From: Paenibacillus faecis
GTDB taxonomy: Bacteria; Bacillota; Bacilli; Paenibacillales; Paenibacillaceae
Reading direction: 5' to 3'
Assembly (NCBI RefSeq): GCF_008084145.1
Contig: NZ_VSDO01000003.1
Coordinates: forward strand, 124,001 to 188,000
Length of the DNA: 64,000 bases
Positions 37,377 to 48,973 of this stretch are shown here, in pieces. The notes under the pieces were generated by a model. It made no database searches. It was not told the DNA's origin and saw only the letters and a program-made list of their open reading frames with translations. Each line of letters begins with the position of its first letter. Position 1 is the stretch's first letter. The position numbers were made by a program, and so were the translations under genes.

Positions 37377-37438
37377 CATCTCCTTATTGTTGAGGCGTTT
37401 TTATGGATAACGCGAGGGTAACTCAACAATAGGAGATG
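37377..37438 (-). promoter_or_regulatory. Inverted repeat covering the transposase ribosome-binding site
   Basis: CATCTCCTATTGTTGAG pairs with CTCAACAATAAGGAGATG with one bulged base, and the loop contains a second small stem (GCGTTATCC...). The right arm holds AAGGAG of the transposase. A transcript that enters from outside would hide the site; this is the known protective logic of IS10 and IS50. Confidence 0.6.
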
Positions 37439-37460
37439 TCTTCTTTTTTGTCTGCGAAAT

Positions 37461-37780
37461 TTAATGCAACGCTAGTGGCCAAAAAGGTCCTTATTTCACT
37501 GATGCTGGTCCAAAAATCAAGTTTCGGTCCGCTTTTCCCCAAAATAAGGCCCCAAAAGACCGCTATTTCTCACCGAGGGGACAAATTCGACAAAATAGGG
37601 CCCCAAATGGCCCTTATCCTCCCGTCAGGCTTCAAAAAGGGAGACAATTACGGTCATTAATCCCTTCGGGTTAATGCAACGCTAGCGGTCAACAAGGGTC
37701 TTATTTCCCTTGTGCTAACCCCGAAACAGGGTTTGGACCGCTTTTTCCCAAAAATAAGCACCCAAAAAGCCGCTATTCGG
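37461..37780 (-). repeat. Two further copies of the dispersed intergenic repeat in opposite orientation (copies C and D)
   Basis: Copy C (37461-37568) and copy D (37671-37780) both begin TTAATGCAACGCTAG and contain CCGCTTTT-CCCAAAA-TAAG and CCGCTATT. Copy C is the mirror of copy B across the insertion element (16 of 16 bases complementary at the inner ends, 36019-36034 against 37461-37476). No gene is visible in 37374-37832. Confidence 0.7.
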
Positions 37781-37832
37781 TTCCGATGAGCCAAAGGAGG
37801 GTTTCCTCTTGTTGTGCCCCATAGCAACATGA

Positions 37833-37858
37833 CAAAAAACCACGCCTTCCGGCGTGGT
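37833..37858 (-). terminator. Intrinsic terminator of murA
   Basis: Minus strand perfect ACCACGCC, loop GGAA, GGCGTGGT, then TTTTTTG, 38 bases after the stop. Confidence 0.92.
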
Positions 37859-37895
37859 CCGTGTTGTCTTACCTATAGAATTACGCTTGCCGATA

Positions 37896-39236
37896 TCAAG
37901 CCCAGGTCGGCTGGACTTTGAACAGCGGCAGTTCCTCTTGTGCTGGAACCGTCGTTTTCTCGGCTACAGCCTCCTTGCCTTCCGTGATCCGCCAAATATC
38001 GGCGCCCAGTCCGGACAATTTCTCGGCCAGATGAACGTAGCCGCGGTCGATATGATGAGTCCCGGTCACTTCCGTCGTTCCGTCGGCCACCAGGCCCGCG
38101 ATAATCAATGCGGCTCCGGCACGCAGATCGGTTGCGCAGACCTTGGCTCCGCTAAGCTTGGCTCCGCCGGTTACGATCGCGCTGCGTCCTTCCACCTTAA
38201 TCTCCGCGTTCATGAGGCGGAACTGATCCACATGCATAAAGCGGTTCTCAAAAACCGTTTCGGTCACTACGCTGGTTCCTTCGGAAACCAGCAGCAGCGC
38301 CATCATCTGCGATTGCATATCCGTCGGAAAACCCGGATACGGCAATGTTTTGACGTCCACCGCCTTTAGAGGCTTATCCGCCATAACGCGCACGCCATTC
38401 TCCTGAATCTCCACGCGCACGCCCATTTCTTCGAGCTTCGAGATGATCGGACCCAAGTGATCGGCGATCGCTCCTTCCACGAACACATTACCGCCGGTTG
38501 CCGCTGCTGCGATCATGAAAGTTCCCGCTTCAATGCGGTCCGGGATCACGGTGTGCTCCACTCCATGAAGCTTCTCGACGCCTTCGATTCGAATCACGCC
38601 GGTGCCGGCTCCCCGGACGATAGCGCCCATGCCGTTCAAATAATTGGCCAGATCCACGATTTCCGGTTCTTTGGCCGCATTCTCAATCACTGTGGTGCCT
38701 TCGGCCAGCGTGGCCGCCATCATGATGTTCTCCGTCGCCCCGACGCTCGCCACGTCCAAATAAATTTTCGCCCCGCGGAGTCTGCCTTGGGATCTGGCTT
38801 CGATAAAGCCCTGCCCCAGGTTAATTTCCGCTCCCATCGCTTCAAAGCCTTTGAGGTGCTGGTCGATCGGTCTTGTACCGATGGCGCAGCCTCCCGGCAA
38901 TGAGATTCGTGTGTATCCCGTTCTGGTCAGCAAAGGGCCCATGACGAGAAAAGACGCCCGCATTTTCCGTACCCATTCGTACGGCGCTTCACATGAAGCG
39001 ATAGTTTGAGCATCGACCGTAATTACTTCACGGTCGTATGTAACGGTCGCTCCAAGCGATTCCAATACTTTATTTATGGTCATTACATCATCCAAAGGAG
39101 GGGCATCACGTATAATGCTTACGCCTTCCTCGCCCAGCAAGGATGCTGCAATGATTGGCAGCACTGAATTTTTAGCTCCGCTAACTTTAACGTTCCCGGC
39201 CAAAACATTGCCACCGCGGACGATAAATTTGCTCAT
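37896..39236 (-). CDS. murA: UDP-N-acetylglucosamine 1-carboxyvinyltransferase MurA
   Basis: 446 aa, cytosolic, adds enolpyruvate to UDP-GlcNAc in the first committed step of peptidoglycan synthesis. It starts [20 protein letters not shown] with the AKNSVLP loop; the catalytic Cys is in [16 protein letters not shown]; the fosfomycin-sensitive form is therefore expected. The ATG at 39236 has GGAGGGAAC just before it; the 60-residue in-frame extension is not conserved. It lies between spoIID (with the insertion element) and the ywzB-like gene, as in Bacillus, but ywmB is absent. Confidence 0.97.
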   Translation of the reverse strand: MSKFIVRGGNVLAGNVKVSGAKNSVLPIIAASLLGEEGVSIIRDAPPLDDVMTINKVLESLGATVTYDREVITVDAQTIASCEAPYEWVRKMRASFLVMGPLLTRTGYTRISLPGGCAIGTRPIDQHLKGFEAMGAEINLGQGFIEARSQGRLRGAKIYLDVASVGATENIMMAATLAEGTTVIENAAKEPEIVDLANYLNGMGAIVRGAGTGVIRIEGVEKLHGVEHTVIPDRIEAGTFMIAAAATGGNVFVEGAIADHLGPIISKLEEMGVRVEIQENGVRVMADKPLKAVDVKTLPYPGFPTDMQSQMMALLLVSEGTSVVTETVFENRFMHVDQFRLMNAEIKVEGRSAIVTGGAKLSGAKVCATDLRAGAALIIAGLVADGTTEVTGTHHIDRGYVHLAEKLSGLGADIWRITEGKEAVAEKTTVPAQEELPLFKVQPTWA

Positions 39237-39282
39237 CTTGGTTCCCTCCGCGCGTTCATTTTCACCATTTCCCCTAAATTTC

Positions 39283-39312
39283 ATCATATCATCGGTCATT
39301 TGAGGCGCACAA
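39283..39312 (-). promoter_or_regulatory. Possible promoter of murA
   Basis: Minus strand TTGTGC, 18-base spacer, TATGAT with an extended -10 (TGATATGAT), giving a leader of about 40 bases. Confidence 0.4.
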
Positions 39313-39488
39313 GGCTCTAAACCTGTCGAAAAGACGAGAAATACCGAGGAAACGGCGCTGTCTTCAAGCCAGGATCGTCTAAACGTACTGTAGTCCTTAT
39401 TCACCATTGTTGACACAATGTTTTGATGTTATTCGACAATCTTCCTCGTCCTTAATGTCTAACAGACATATAACCAAAGACTTAGGAA

Positions 39489-39740
39489 TCAAAACATATA
39501 GCGCAGCATTTGAGTGTAACCCCAATACTCCAGCACGAAGGAAGCGACGAACCTTCCCAATACGACGGCAAGCAGCAACTGAAGCAGTTTGCCTTGCGGT
39601 CCCTTCGGATGCCGGATGAATAAATCGAGCTTGAGGTTTTGCAACGCCCACCAAGACAGGGCCACGCATGCCAGAGACACGAGTATGGCCGTCAAGCCAT
39701 TCACCCCGACCGATACAGGGACGGACTCGACCGGATTCAT
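39489..39740 (-). CDS. ywzB: DUF1146 family membrane protein (YwzB-like)
   Basis: 83 aa with two membrane segments (about 11-32 and 52-73) joined by a basic loop LKLDLFIRHPKGPQGKLLQL that is the family hallmark. It is 12 bases from the start codon's AGGAGGGAG. The place between murA and the atp operon matches Bacillus ywzB. Function unknown. Confidence 0.85.
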   Translation of the reverse strand: MNPVESVPVSVGVNGLTAILVSLACVALSWWALQNLKLDLFIRHPKGPQGKLLQLLLAVVLGRFVASFVLEYWGYTQMLRYMF

Positions 39741-40049
39741 AATGAACTCCCTCCTGTCACGTTATATTTATGCCGCAGAGATCTGATCGGTTAATATAAC
39801 TCCCCTAATATATCGGATAAAGACAAATAAATTTATAGACCTATATATCATACTTGGCTGCGTGATAATAATCCAGCATTTCTTTCGTTTGCAAAGGCTT
39901 CCAAGTTCATCTATTCTTCCGAAAATTTAATTTTTGGAAACCTTGAGCTTCCTTATTCATAATATGGACATTCCATGGGGAGGTAATTCCTGAAAAGGCG
40001 CCATTTCTCCTGGTTTTATCCAAGTCCGGTTTCCAACGTAAAGATCCCA
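39741..40049. other. Gene-free spacer between the ywzB-like gene and the atp operon
   Basis: About 310 AT-rich bases with no convincing ORF, RNA gene or repeat. It must hold the ywzB promoter; TATAAC at about 39760-39765 (minus strand) is a weak candidate. Nothing else seen. Confidence 0.5.
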
Positions 40050-40082
40050 CAAAAAAAGCCGGACACCCTCAGGTGCCCGACT
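40050..40082 (-). terminator. Intrinsic terminator at the end of the atp operon
   Basis: Minus strand AGTCGGGCACC, loop TGA, GGTGTCCGGCT (two G-T pairs), then TTTTTTTG, 9 bases after the atpC stop. Confidence 0.9.
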
Positions 40083-40090
40083 CCCATTTG

Positions 40091-40501
40091 CTACTCTTTC
40101 GAGCGGCTCGAAACATTGATCCGCGTCGTCGCACGCTGCAGGGCCAACTCCGCCCGACGGCGGTCGATCACATCCTGCTTGGTGGCGGACAACCGGCGTT
40201 CCGCACGTTCCCTCGCCGCAATGGCACGTTCCACGTCGATCTCTTCCGGCAACTCCGCGCTCTCCGCCAAAACAATCGCTTTATCGCCCTGGACCTCAAC
40301 AAAGCCTCCGTGCACCGCGATGTTCTTCGTTTTCCCTCCGGCTTTCACGACAATGGGAGCTACCTGCAAAGGGGTAACAAAAGGAATATGCCCCGGCAAA
40401 ATACCGAGTTCCCCCTCCAATCCGCGGACCGTCAGACTCTCGACCTGTTCGGAGAAGACCACATGCTCCGGTGTGACGATTTCCAATAAAAAGGTGCTCA
40501 C
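40091..40501 (-). CDS. atpC: ATP synthase F1 epsilon subunit
   Basis: 136 aa. The N-terminal beta-sandwich (MSTFLLEIVTPEHVVFSEQV, LEGELGILPGHIPFVTPLQV) and C-terminal helices (ERAIAARERAERRLSATKQD) are typical. Epsilon regulates the rotor and inhibits ATP hydrolysis. Last gene of the operon, 60 bases after atpD. Confidence 0.97.
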   Translation of the reverse strand: MSTFLLEIVTPEHVVFSEQVESLTVRGLEGELGILPGHIPFVTPLQVAPIVVKAGGKTKNIAVHGGFVEVQGDKAIVLAESAELPEEIDVERAIAARERAERRLSATKQDVIDRRRAELALQRATTRINVSSRSKE

Positions 40502-40561
40502 TTTTCATCCCTCCTGTTCGCGGGATGTTCATTTCTGAAGCATCCGCCCTAACGGTGCGAC

Positions 40562-41977
<1,416 letters not shown>

Positions 41978-42171
41978 CTAAAAGTTTTGCGGGGCACATG
42001 AAAAAGTTCACAACAAAACTACTCGGAAGATTATCCTGAGCTTTGCCCATCCGCAAACTGTATTCAAACCGTATTAGGCCGTGAAAGATTCCTGAAGCAG
42101 GGCTTTCTCCCAACGAAAAAAGCTTGCCTTCAAGGAATCCCCCGGCTTATTGCTGCCCGAACCTGGCTTAA

Positions 42172-43035
42172 TTAGCCTTGCGCGTTCGCGCCTGCCACAA
42201 TTTCCGTGATCTCCTGGGTAATGGCCGCTTGACGCGCACGGTTATAAGTCAGAGTAAGTTCATTGATCATCTTCGTGGCGTTCTTCGTCGCACTGCCCAT
42301 CGCTGTCATTTTCGCACCGAGCTCACTCGCTTTACCTTCCAGAAGGGCGCTGAAAATTAGCGTTTCCGCATATTTCGGCAGCAGCACTTCCAGAACCGCT
42401 TCCGGTGACGGTTCATATTCCACCTCGGCCTTCACGTCGTGGTTCTGCTCCACCTTGTCGAACGGAAGCAGACGATCCACCGTCGGCCGTTGGGTAATCG
42501 CGTTGATGAAGCGGCTGTAACAGAGGTACACCTCGTCATACTGCTCAAGTTCAAAACCCTGCACCGCCGCGAAAGCCAGCGATTTAATGTCGGCGAACTT
42601 AGGCGTGTCGGACAGGTCCGTAACCGATTCAACCACAGGAAGTCCCCGGCGGATAAAATAGTCGCGGCCTTTCCGTCCCATCACAAACAAACCGTACTCT
42701 TCGGTAGAGGCATGTTTGCGCTTGATTTCATCCATTACCATACGGAGCAGGTTCGCGTTGTAACCGCCAACCAATCCGCCGTCGGACGTAATCACGATGT
42801 ATGCCGTACGCTTAATTTCCCGCGAAACGAGCATCGGGTGAGAGACGCCGTCCGAGCCGGACGCGATGCTGGTCACCACTTCCTTCAGCTTCTCGACGTA
42901 AGGGCGTGAAGCCTGTGCCTTTTCCTGCGCCTTTCTCAGCTTGGCCGAAGCCACCATCTCCATCGCCTTCGTGATTTGACGGGTATTCTGAATGCTCTTG
43001 ATCTGGCGTTTTATTTCGCGAATCCCTTTTGCCAT
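42172..43035 (-). CDS. atpG: ATP synthase F1 gamma subunit
   Basis: 287 aa rotor shaft. The N-terminal coil MAKGIREIKRQIKSIQNTRQ-ITKAMEMVASAKL and C-terminal coil MINELTLTYNRARQAAITQE are the family signatures. RBS AAGGTGGTG. Two near-identical hairpins lie just upstream in the atpA-atpG gap. Confidence 0.98.
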   Translation of the reverse strand: MAKGIREIKRQIKSIQNTRQITKAMEMVASAKLRKAQEKAQASRPYVEKLKEVVTSIASGSDGVSHPMLVSREIKRTAYIVITSDGGLVGGYNANLLRMVMDEIKRKHASTEEYGLFVMGRKGRDYFIRRGLPVVESVTDLSDTPKFADIKSLAFAAVQGFELEQYDEVYLCYSRFINAITQRPTVDRLLPFDKVEQNHDVKAEVEYEPSPEAVLEVLLPKYAETLIFSALLEGKASELGAKMTAMGSATKNATKMINELTLTYNRARQAAITQEITEIVAGANAQG

Positions 43036-43053
43036 GATTTCACCACCTTAAAA

Positions 43054-43112
43054 CTTTGGCGGAGCCAAAGTTACTTCGTAAGCATCATCTCAAGTTTTGG
43101 CAGAGCCAAAAC
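43054..43112 (-). repeat. Pair of similar hairpins between atpA and atpG
   Basis: CTTTGGC-TCC-GCCAAAG (43054-43070) and GTTTTGGC-TCT-GCCAAAAC (43094-43112) on the minus strand share the core TTTGGC-NNN-GCCAAA. The nearer one ends about 13 bases before the atpG ribosome site. Neither has a T run, so they are not terminators. Confidence 0.7.
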
Positions 43113-43167
43113 ATAGTCACAAACCGGCGTTCCGGCAAAAAGCCAGGGCCGGTTTATGCGCTATTTA

Positions 43168-44697
<1,530 letters not shown>

Positions 44698-45246
44698 CTA
44701 CAGTGCTTGTCTTCGAAAAGACTTCTCAAGCCGTTCCAGCTTGCCGGCCAAACTTCCATCGTACAGCGTGTCGCCGATTCTGACCTTCATGCCGCCCAAC
44801 AGATCTTTATCAATCACGTTATCGATGCGGATCTTTTTGTTCACAAGCTGGCCGAATTCGGCCTCTACCTGCCGCTTCTCTTCTTCGTTCAAAGGATACG
44901 TGGTATAAACCGTAGCGTTAGCCATACCCAAAGCCTCGCCGGAAATTTGAATGTACCCTTCCAACAGCTCGGGAAGCAGTTCGGTTCTTCCGCGCTCCAC
45001 CAATAGCTTCATTAAAGATACCACCGGTTTGGACAATTTGCCTTCGATCGCCCGGGAAATCAGTTCCCACTTGGTCTCCGACGAAATATTGGGAGAAGCG
45101 ATAAATCTCTCAACTTCATCGCCGGCTTTAAAAGAGGACGCCAGCGCTTTCAGCTCGTTCTCTACTTCCAGCGTGCGGCCTTCCTGCGCGGCGATCTCAT
45201 ACAGCGCCTTGGCGTAACGTTTGGCGGCTACGATCCCGCGGCTCAT
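44698..45246 (-). CDS. atpH: ATP synthase F1 delta subunit
   Basis: 182 aa peripheral-stalk subunit. Motifs AAKRYAKALYEIAAQEGRTL at the N-terminus and ISGEALGMANATVYTTYPLN...IDNVIDKDLLGGMKVRIGDT at the C-terminus. Its ATG overlaps the atpF stop (ATGA). Confidence 0.96.
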   Translation of the reverse strand: MSRGIVAAKRYAKALYEIAAQEGRTLEVENELKALASSFKAGDEVERFIASPNISSETKWELISRAIEGKLSKPVVSLMKLLVERGRTELLPELLEGYIQISGEALGMANATVYTTYPLNEEEKRQVEAEFGQLVNKKIRIDNVIDKDLLGGMKVRIGDTLYDGSLAGKLERLEKSFRRQAL

Positions 45247-45731
45247 GAGCGGCCACCGACCTCTTTAAGATACTGGTCAACCAGCTCGCCCTGCACCTTC
45301 TCCTCGCTGACTTCCTTCTCGATCAGCTTGGATGCGATCTTGACGGACACGGCGCCCACTTCGCTGCGAAGCTGCTCGACCGCTCTGTTCTTCTCGCTTT
45401 GGATATCGCGTACCGCTTCGTCCTTCAAGCGTTCCGCTTCTTCCTTCGCCTGCTGCAGCAGTTGTGCGGCCTGCTTGCTGCTCGTTTGCTTCGACTGTTC
45501 GATAATCTCATAAGCTTCTTTACGCGCTTCCTGAAGAGCCGATTTCTGCTCTTCCACGTAGGCTGCCGCCTGTTCACGGGTTTGTGCGGCTTCGTTAAGC
45601 TGCTGCTGCACCAATTCCCGGCGTTTCTCCATCACGGAGAAGAGCGGACCGAAAGCGTATTTATTCAGCAAAAAGTATAAAATCCCGATCGCGATCAGCG
45701 CGATGACGGTGTTTTCCCATACGAAACTCAA
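45243..45731 (-). CDS. atpF: ATP synthase F0 b subunit
   Basis: 162 aa: one N-terminal membrane helix (residues 5-23) and a long charged coiled coil, the peripheral stalk that links F0 to delta. It overlaps atpH by four bases. A terminator-like hairpin lies between it and atpE. Confidence 0.97.
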   Translation of the reverse strand: MSFVWENTVIALIAIGILYFLLNKYAFGPLFSVMEKRRELVQQQLNEAAQTREQAAAYVEEQKSALQEARKEAYEIIEQSKQTSSKQAAQLLQQAKEEAERLKDEAVRDIQSEKNRAVEQLRSEVGAVSVKIASKLIEKEVSEEKVQGELVDQYLKEVGGRS

Positions 45732-45786
45732 TCAAAGTCACTCCTTTCCGAAGCCCATCCGTTATGTCTTCCCGCCCATGCGGGCT

Positions 45787-45816
45787 AAAAAGAAGGCGCG
45801 GACGGCTGTGGCCTTC
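45787..45816 (-). terminator. Terminator-like stem-loop between atpE and atpF
   Basis: Minus strand GAAGGC ... GCCTTC stem (loop 13 bases, itself partly pairing) followed by TTTTT, 26 bases after the atpE stop. Partial termination or RNA end protection could raise c-subunit output relative to the rest. Confidence 0.5.
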
Positions 45817-45841
45817 CCCGCCAGTTCTTTTTTAGATTCAA

Positions 45842-46093
<252 letters not shown>

Positions 46094-46145
46094 TCAAATT
46101 TTATGTTCAATCAGGGTGAAGATGGCTTCACACCTTAAGTTGAAA

Positions 46146-46964
46146 CTAATGCTCGTCATGAGTTTCAAGATTCTGCGAGATGTATACCATCATCAAGATT
46201 ACGAAGACGAAGGCCTGAATCGCGCCGACGAAAATACTGAAACCATCCCATACCATCAGCAGCGGCACCGAGAAGATAGCTCCCATAGCGCTCGCTTTCG
46301 CCAAGGTCATAATGGTGGAGATCAACACCTCTCCGGCGAAAATATTCGCGAAGAGACGGACACCGTGCGTGACCAGCTTGGATAGTTGTTCAATCAGGTT
46401 TATCGGTAGGAATAACGGGTAAGGCTGGACGTAGTGCTTCAAATAATTCTTCGTGTTCTTAAACAGACCCAAACCGTGGGAAAGCAAAAACACGAGCAAA
46501 GCCAATCCCATCGTCACGCTGACATCGGCAGTCGGCGATTTCCACCAGGCCACCTCGGCGTGAGCTTCCTCGCCCGGATGTTTCTCATGCTGCTCATGCA
46601 AAACTTCCGTAACGGAGATAATCTCTTTCCCGAAAATTTTGGCTTTATCAGCGTCAGTATACTCGGTGACAACCCCAAACAGAAGGCCGAGCATGTTCGC
46701 GACGAAGATGAACATAATCATCGTCATGGCGAGGGAAAGAAACGGCTTGCCTTTCTTCCAGTCCATGGTGCTTGAGATCATGTTCCGGACAAATTCCGCC
46801 GCCCATTCCAGGAAATTTTGGAGTTTGCCTGGATTCTCCACCGACAGATTCCGGGTAGCCAGCTTGGCGACGATAAAAACGATCGCGCAGGTAACCACCA
46901 GCATAATGACGATGGACAGATCGAGGCGAAAACCGCCCAGATCAATAATCGGAGCTTCATGCAT
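46146..46964 (-). CDS. atpB: ATP synthase F0 a subunit
   Basis: 272 aa, multi-pass stator of the proton channel. The essential Arg is residue 203 in LVTHGVRLFANIFAGEVLIS. The protein is about 28 residues longer than B. subtilis AtpB because of a His/Glu-rich loop at about 115-140 (HEQHEKHPGEEAHAEV). It follows atpI by 32 bases. Confidence 0.97.
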   Translation of the reverse strand: MHEAPIIDLGGFRLDLSIVIMLVVTCAIVFIVAKLATRNLSVENPGKLQNFLEWAAEFVRNMISSTMDWKKGKPFLSLAMTMIMFIFVANMLGLLFGVVTEYTDADKAKIFGKEIISVTEVLHEQHEKHPGEEAHAEVAWWKSPTADVSVTMGLALLVFLLSHGLGLFKNTKNYLKHYVQPYPLFLPINLIEQLSKLVTHGVRLFANIFAGEVLISTIMTLAKASAMGAIFSVPLLMVWDGFSIFVGAIQAFVFVILMMVYISQNLETHDEH

Positions 46965-46996
46965 GTTTTCTCACCCCCATTCTAAGGTTGAATGTC

Positions 46997-47377
46997 CTAC
47001 TCTGGCTTACGGGAAAAACGGATACCTATTAACAATAGATAGAATTGTGCAAAGACCAGGCCTCCGGCAACCGCATACATATTTAAAAATTGAGGGTTTT
47101 TGATCGCGGCAAAAACCGCTAGAACCGCCAGAGCCACCCGAGTCAGAAAACCTAAATTCAGTCGTTTGGAGCCGCCGTTTAAGGCCGCTTCCGACACCTG
47201 CCGTACTTTTCGGCCCAGGTAAACCGCGTTGATCGAGCTCACGGCCGAGCCAAGCGCGATTCCGAGAAAAATGCTTTGATATTTCGGCAGCAGAGCGCCT
47301 CCGAGAAAACAGAGCATCAGGAAAACCAGGGTTCCGACTGTCAAAGCACGTTGGTATTTCGACAGTTCATCCATCAT
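46997..47377 (-). CDS. atpI: ATP synthase subunit I
   Basis: 126 aa with four predicted membrane helices. AtpI helps assemble the c ring. The sequence ALGSAVSSINAVYLGRKVRQ is characteristic of the Bacillus type. It overlaps atpZ by 11 bases, so the two are translated together. Confidence 0.9.
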   Translation of the reverse strand: MMDELSKYQRALTVGTLVFLMLCFLGGALLPKYQSIFLGIALGSAVSSINAVYLGRKVRQVSEAALNGGSKRLNLGFLTRVALAVLAVFAAIKNPQFLNMYAVAGGLVFAQFYLLLIGIRFSRKPE

Positions 47378-47609
47378 TTCCCCCCATGACCGACTTGATC
47401 AGAGCGATAATCCCCATGATTCCCGCAGCCAGACCGACAAGAACGCCCAGACCGATGCCGAGACCGTTTTCAAACCATTGTCGATCCATCCAGGAACCGA
47501 GGTAATATCCTCCCACAGCGCATACCGCAAGGTTTGCCCCCAGCGCCGTCACCAAGGCGACAGCCTTCCAGGGGCCGCCGTTATTGTCAGGTTTTGTCGG
47601 ATCATCCAT
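47367..47609 (-). CDS. atpZ: AtpZ-type small membrane protein of the atp operon
   Basis: 80 aa with two membrane helices (about 15-37 and 47-71) and a WMDRQWFENGLGIGLGVLVG hairpin of the AtpZ/AtpI family. In alkaliphiles AtpZ and AtpI were linked to Mg2+ transport and c-ring assembly. First gene of the operon, starting behind AGGGTGATGG. Confidence 0.85.
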   Translation of the reverse strand: MDDPTKPDNNGGPWKAVALVTALGANLAVCAVGGYYLGSWMDRQWFENGLGIGLGVLVGLAAGIMGIIALIKSVMGGNDG

Positions 47610-47634
47610 TCCATCACCCTAATAATCCCAATTT

Positions 47635-47664
47635 ATTTTACTAATTGTGAAGACTTCTTGTCAA
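47635..47664 (-). promoter_or_regulatory. Promoter of the atp operon
   Basis: Minus strand TTGACA, 18-base spacer, TAAAAT, 26 bases before the atpZ start. It is the only strong promoter found before the ten-gene cluster. Confidence 0.75.
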
Positions 47665-47789
47665 TTGAGGTTTTTTAGTGATTTAAAGTTGCGAAATGTT
47701 AAATTCGACCTTGCATTCCTGATGCAGCAGCATACACCGTACAGTAATACTGTATACTTTTTTGTGCCTGGGAGCAAAACCTATTTTGC

Positions 47790-48944
47790 TTACTTTGTGA
47801 ATTTTCTGTGAAATTGCTCCGGACGATCGCTTAAAATTCCAAAATGGTGACGAATCGCATTGACAATTCGTTCCGATGCTTTTCCATCACCGTACGGGTT
47901 CGCAGCCCGACTCATAGATTCATATAGCTCGCGATCGGTGAGCAACGCCTTTGTCCGCTCATATACCATCTCCTCATCCGTGCCGACCAGTTCCAGTGTA
48001 CCCGCTTCGATCCCTTCGGGACGTTCCGTCGTATCGCGGAGCACAAGGACAGGAACGCCAAAAGACGGCGCTTCTTCCTGCAAACCGCCGGAGTCCGTCA
48101 AAATAAGGTGGGTTTTTGGATAAAAATTATGCAAATCCACCACATCCAGCGGCTCGATGAGTTTAATACGAGGATGGTTGCCCAAAGTTTCATATGCCGG
48201 CTCTTTCACCGCAGGGCTGGGATGTACAGGGTAAACGATGGCGATATCTTCAAATTCGTCCGCGATTCTTTTTACGGCCCGGAAAATATTCCGATGCGGT
48301 TCGCCCTGCGACTCCCGCCGATGAGCGGTCATCAGAATAAGCCGCTTCCCTGCGGCCCACTCCAGCACGGAGTTGTTATAGCTTGGCTGTACAGTATATT
48401 GAAACACATCCGTTACTGTATTGCCTGTGATATATATGCTTGACTCCGGTTTATTTTCCTTCCTTAAATTCCCAGCCGACCAGTCCGTTGGCGCAAAATG
48501 CAGGTCCGCCAAAACTCCGGTCAATTGCCGGTTCATCTCTTCCGGATAAGGAGAGAGCTTGTTCCAGGTACGCAGTCCGGCCTCCACATGCCCGATTTTG
48601 ATCTGCTGGAGGAAGGCCGCGTAGCTGGCCAAAAAGGTCGTCAGCGTATCCCCGTGCACGAGCACGATATCCGGTTTCGCTTCACGCAGAACCTTCTCGA
48701 GCCCCTCCAGTACGCGCAGCGTAATTTCGTTCAGACTTTGGTTCGGCTTCATCACGTCAAGATCATAATCCGGAACGATGCGAAACACGTCCAGCACCTG
48801 ATCAAGCATCTCCCGGTGCTGCGCCGTGACGCAAACCACCGATTCGATATCCTCGGGGTGTTTTTGCAGCTCCAGGATAAGCGGAGCCATCTTGATCGCC
48901 TCCGGCCTTACGCCGAAGACCGTCATCACTTTGATTTTAGACAT
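47790..48944 (-). CDS. mnaA: UDP-N-acetylglucosamine 2-epimerase (non-hydrolysing)
   Basis: 384 aa, cytosolic; makes UDP-ManNAc from UDP-GlcNAc. WecB/MnaA motifs: LVHGDTLTTFLASYAAF, GHVEAGLRTWNKLSPYPEEM, LMTAHRRES, and LILTDSGGLQEEAPSFGVPV. The product feeds TagA for the wall polymer described at 22-27 kb. It is 29 bases after upp and shares its transcript. RBS AAGGAAGGGAACC. Confidence 0.95.
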   Translation of the reverse strand: MSKIKVMTVFGVRPEAIKMAPLILELQKHPEDIESVVCVTAQHREMLDQVLDVFRIVPDYDLDVMKPNQSLNEITLRVLEGLEKVLREAKPDIVLVHGDTLTTFLASYAAFLQQIKIGHVEAGLRTWNKLSPYPEEMNRQLTGVLADLHFAPTDWSAGNLRKENKPESSIYITGNTVTDVFQYTVQPSYNNSVLEWAAGKRLILMTAHRRESQGEPHRNIFRAVKRIADEFEDIAIVYPVHPSPAVKEPAYETLGNHPRIKLIEPLDVVDLHNFYPKTHLILTDSGGLQEEAPSFGVPVLVLRDTTERPEGIEAGTLELVGTDEEMVYERTKALLTDRELYESMSRAANPYGDGKASERIVNAIRHHFGILSDRPEQFHRKFTK

Positions 48945-48973
48945 AGCGGTTCCCTTCCTTAAAAGAGCTTCTC

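Larger units (their letters stand above)
36050..37460 (-). mobile_element. IS4-family insertion sequence (ends not resolved)
   Basis: A DDE transposase gene stands alone between two sets of intergenic repeats and interrupts the spoIID-murA neighbourhood that is otherwise conserved with Bacillus. I could not define terminal inverted repeats or a target duplication; the element must lie between repeat copies B (ends 36034) and C (starts 37461). Confidence 0.65.

Noticed and set aside
36018..37476. The matching ends ACTAGCGTTGCATTAA / TTAATGCAACGCTAGT as terminal inverted repeats of the insertion element
   Set aside because: The same sequence also ends repeat copies A and D, which are not next to the element, so it belongs to the dispersed repeat.
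37436..37660. Plus-strand 74-codon frame beside the insertion element
   Set aside because: It lies entirely in repeat copies and spacer DNA, and its product reflects repeated ATTTCACC/AAAAT patterns, not a protein family.
39237..39416. 60-residue N-terminal extension of MurA
   Set aside because: Not conserved, no ribosome site at its start, and GGAGGGAAC directly precedes the standard start.
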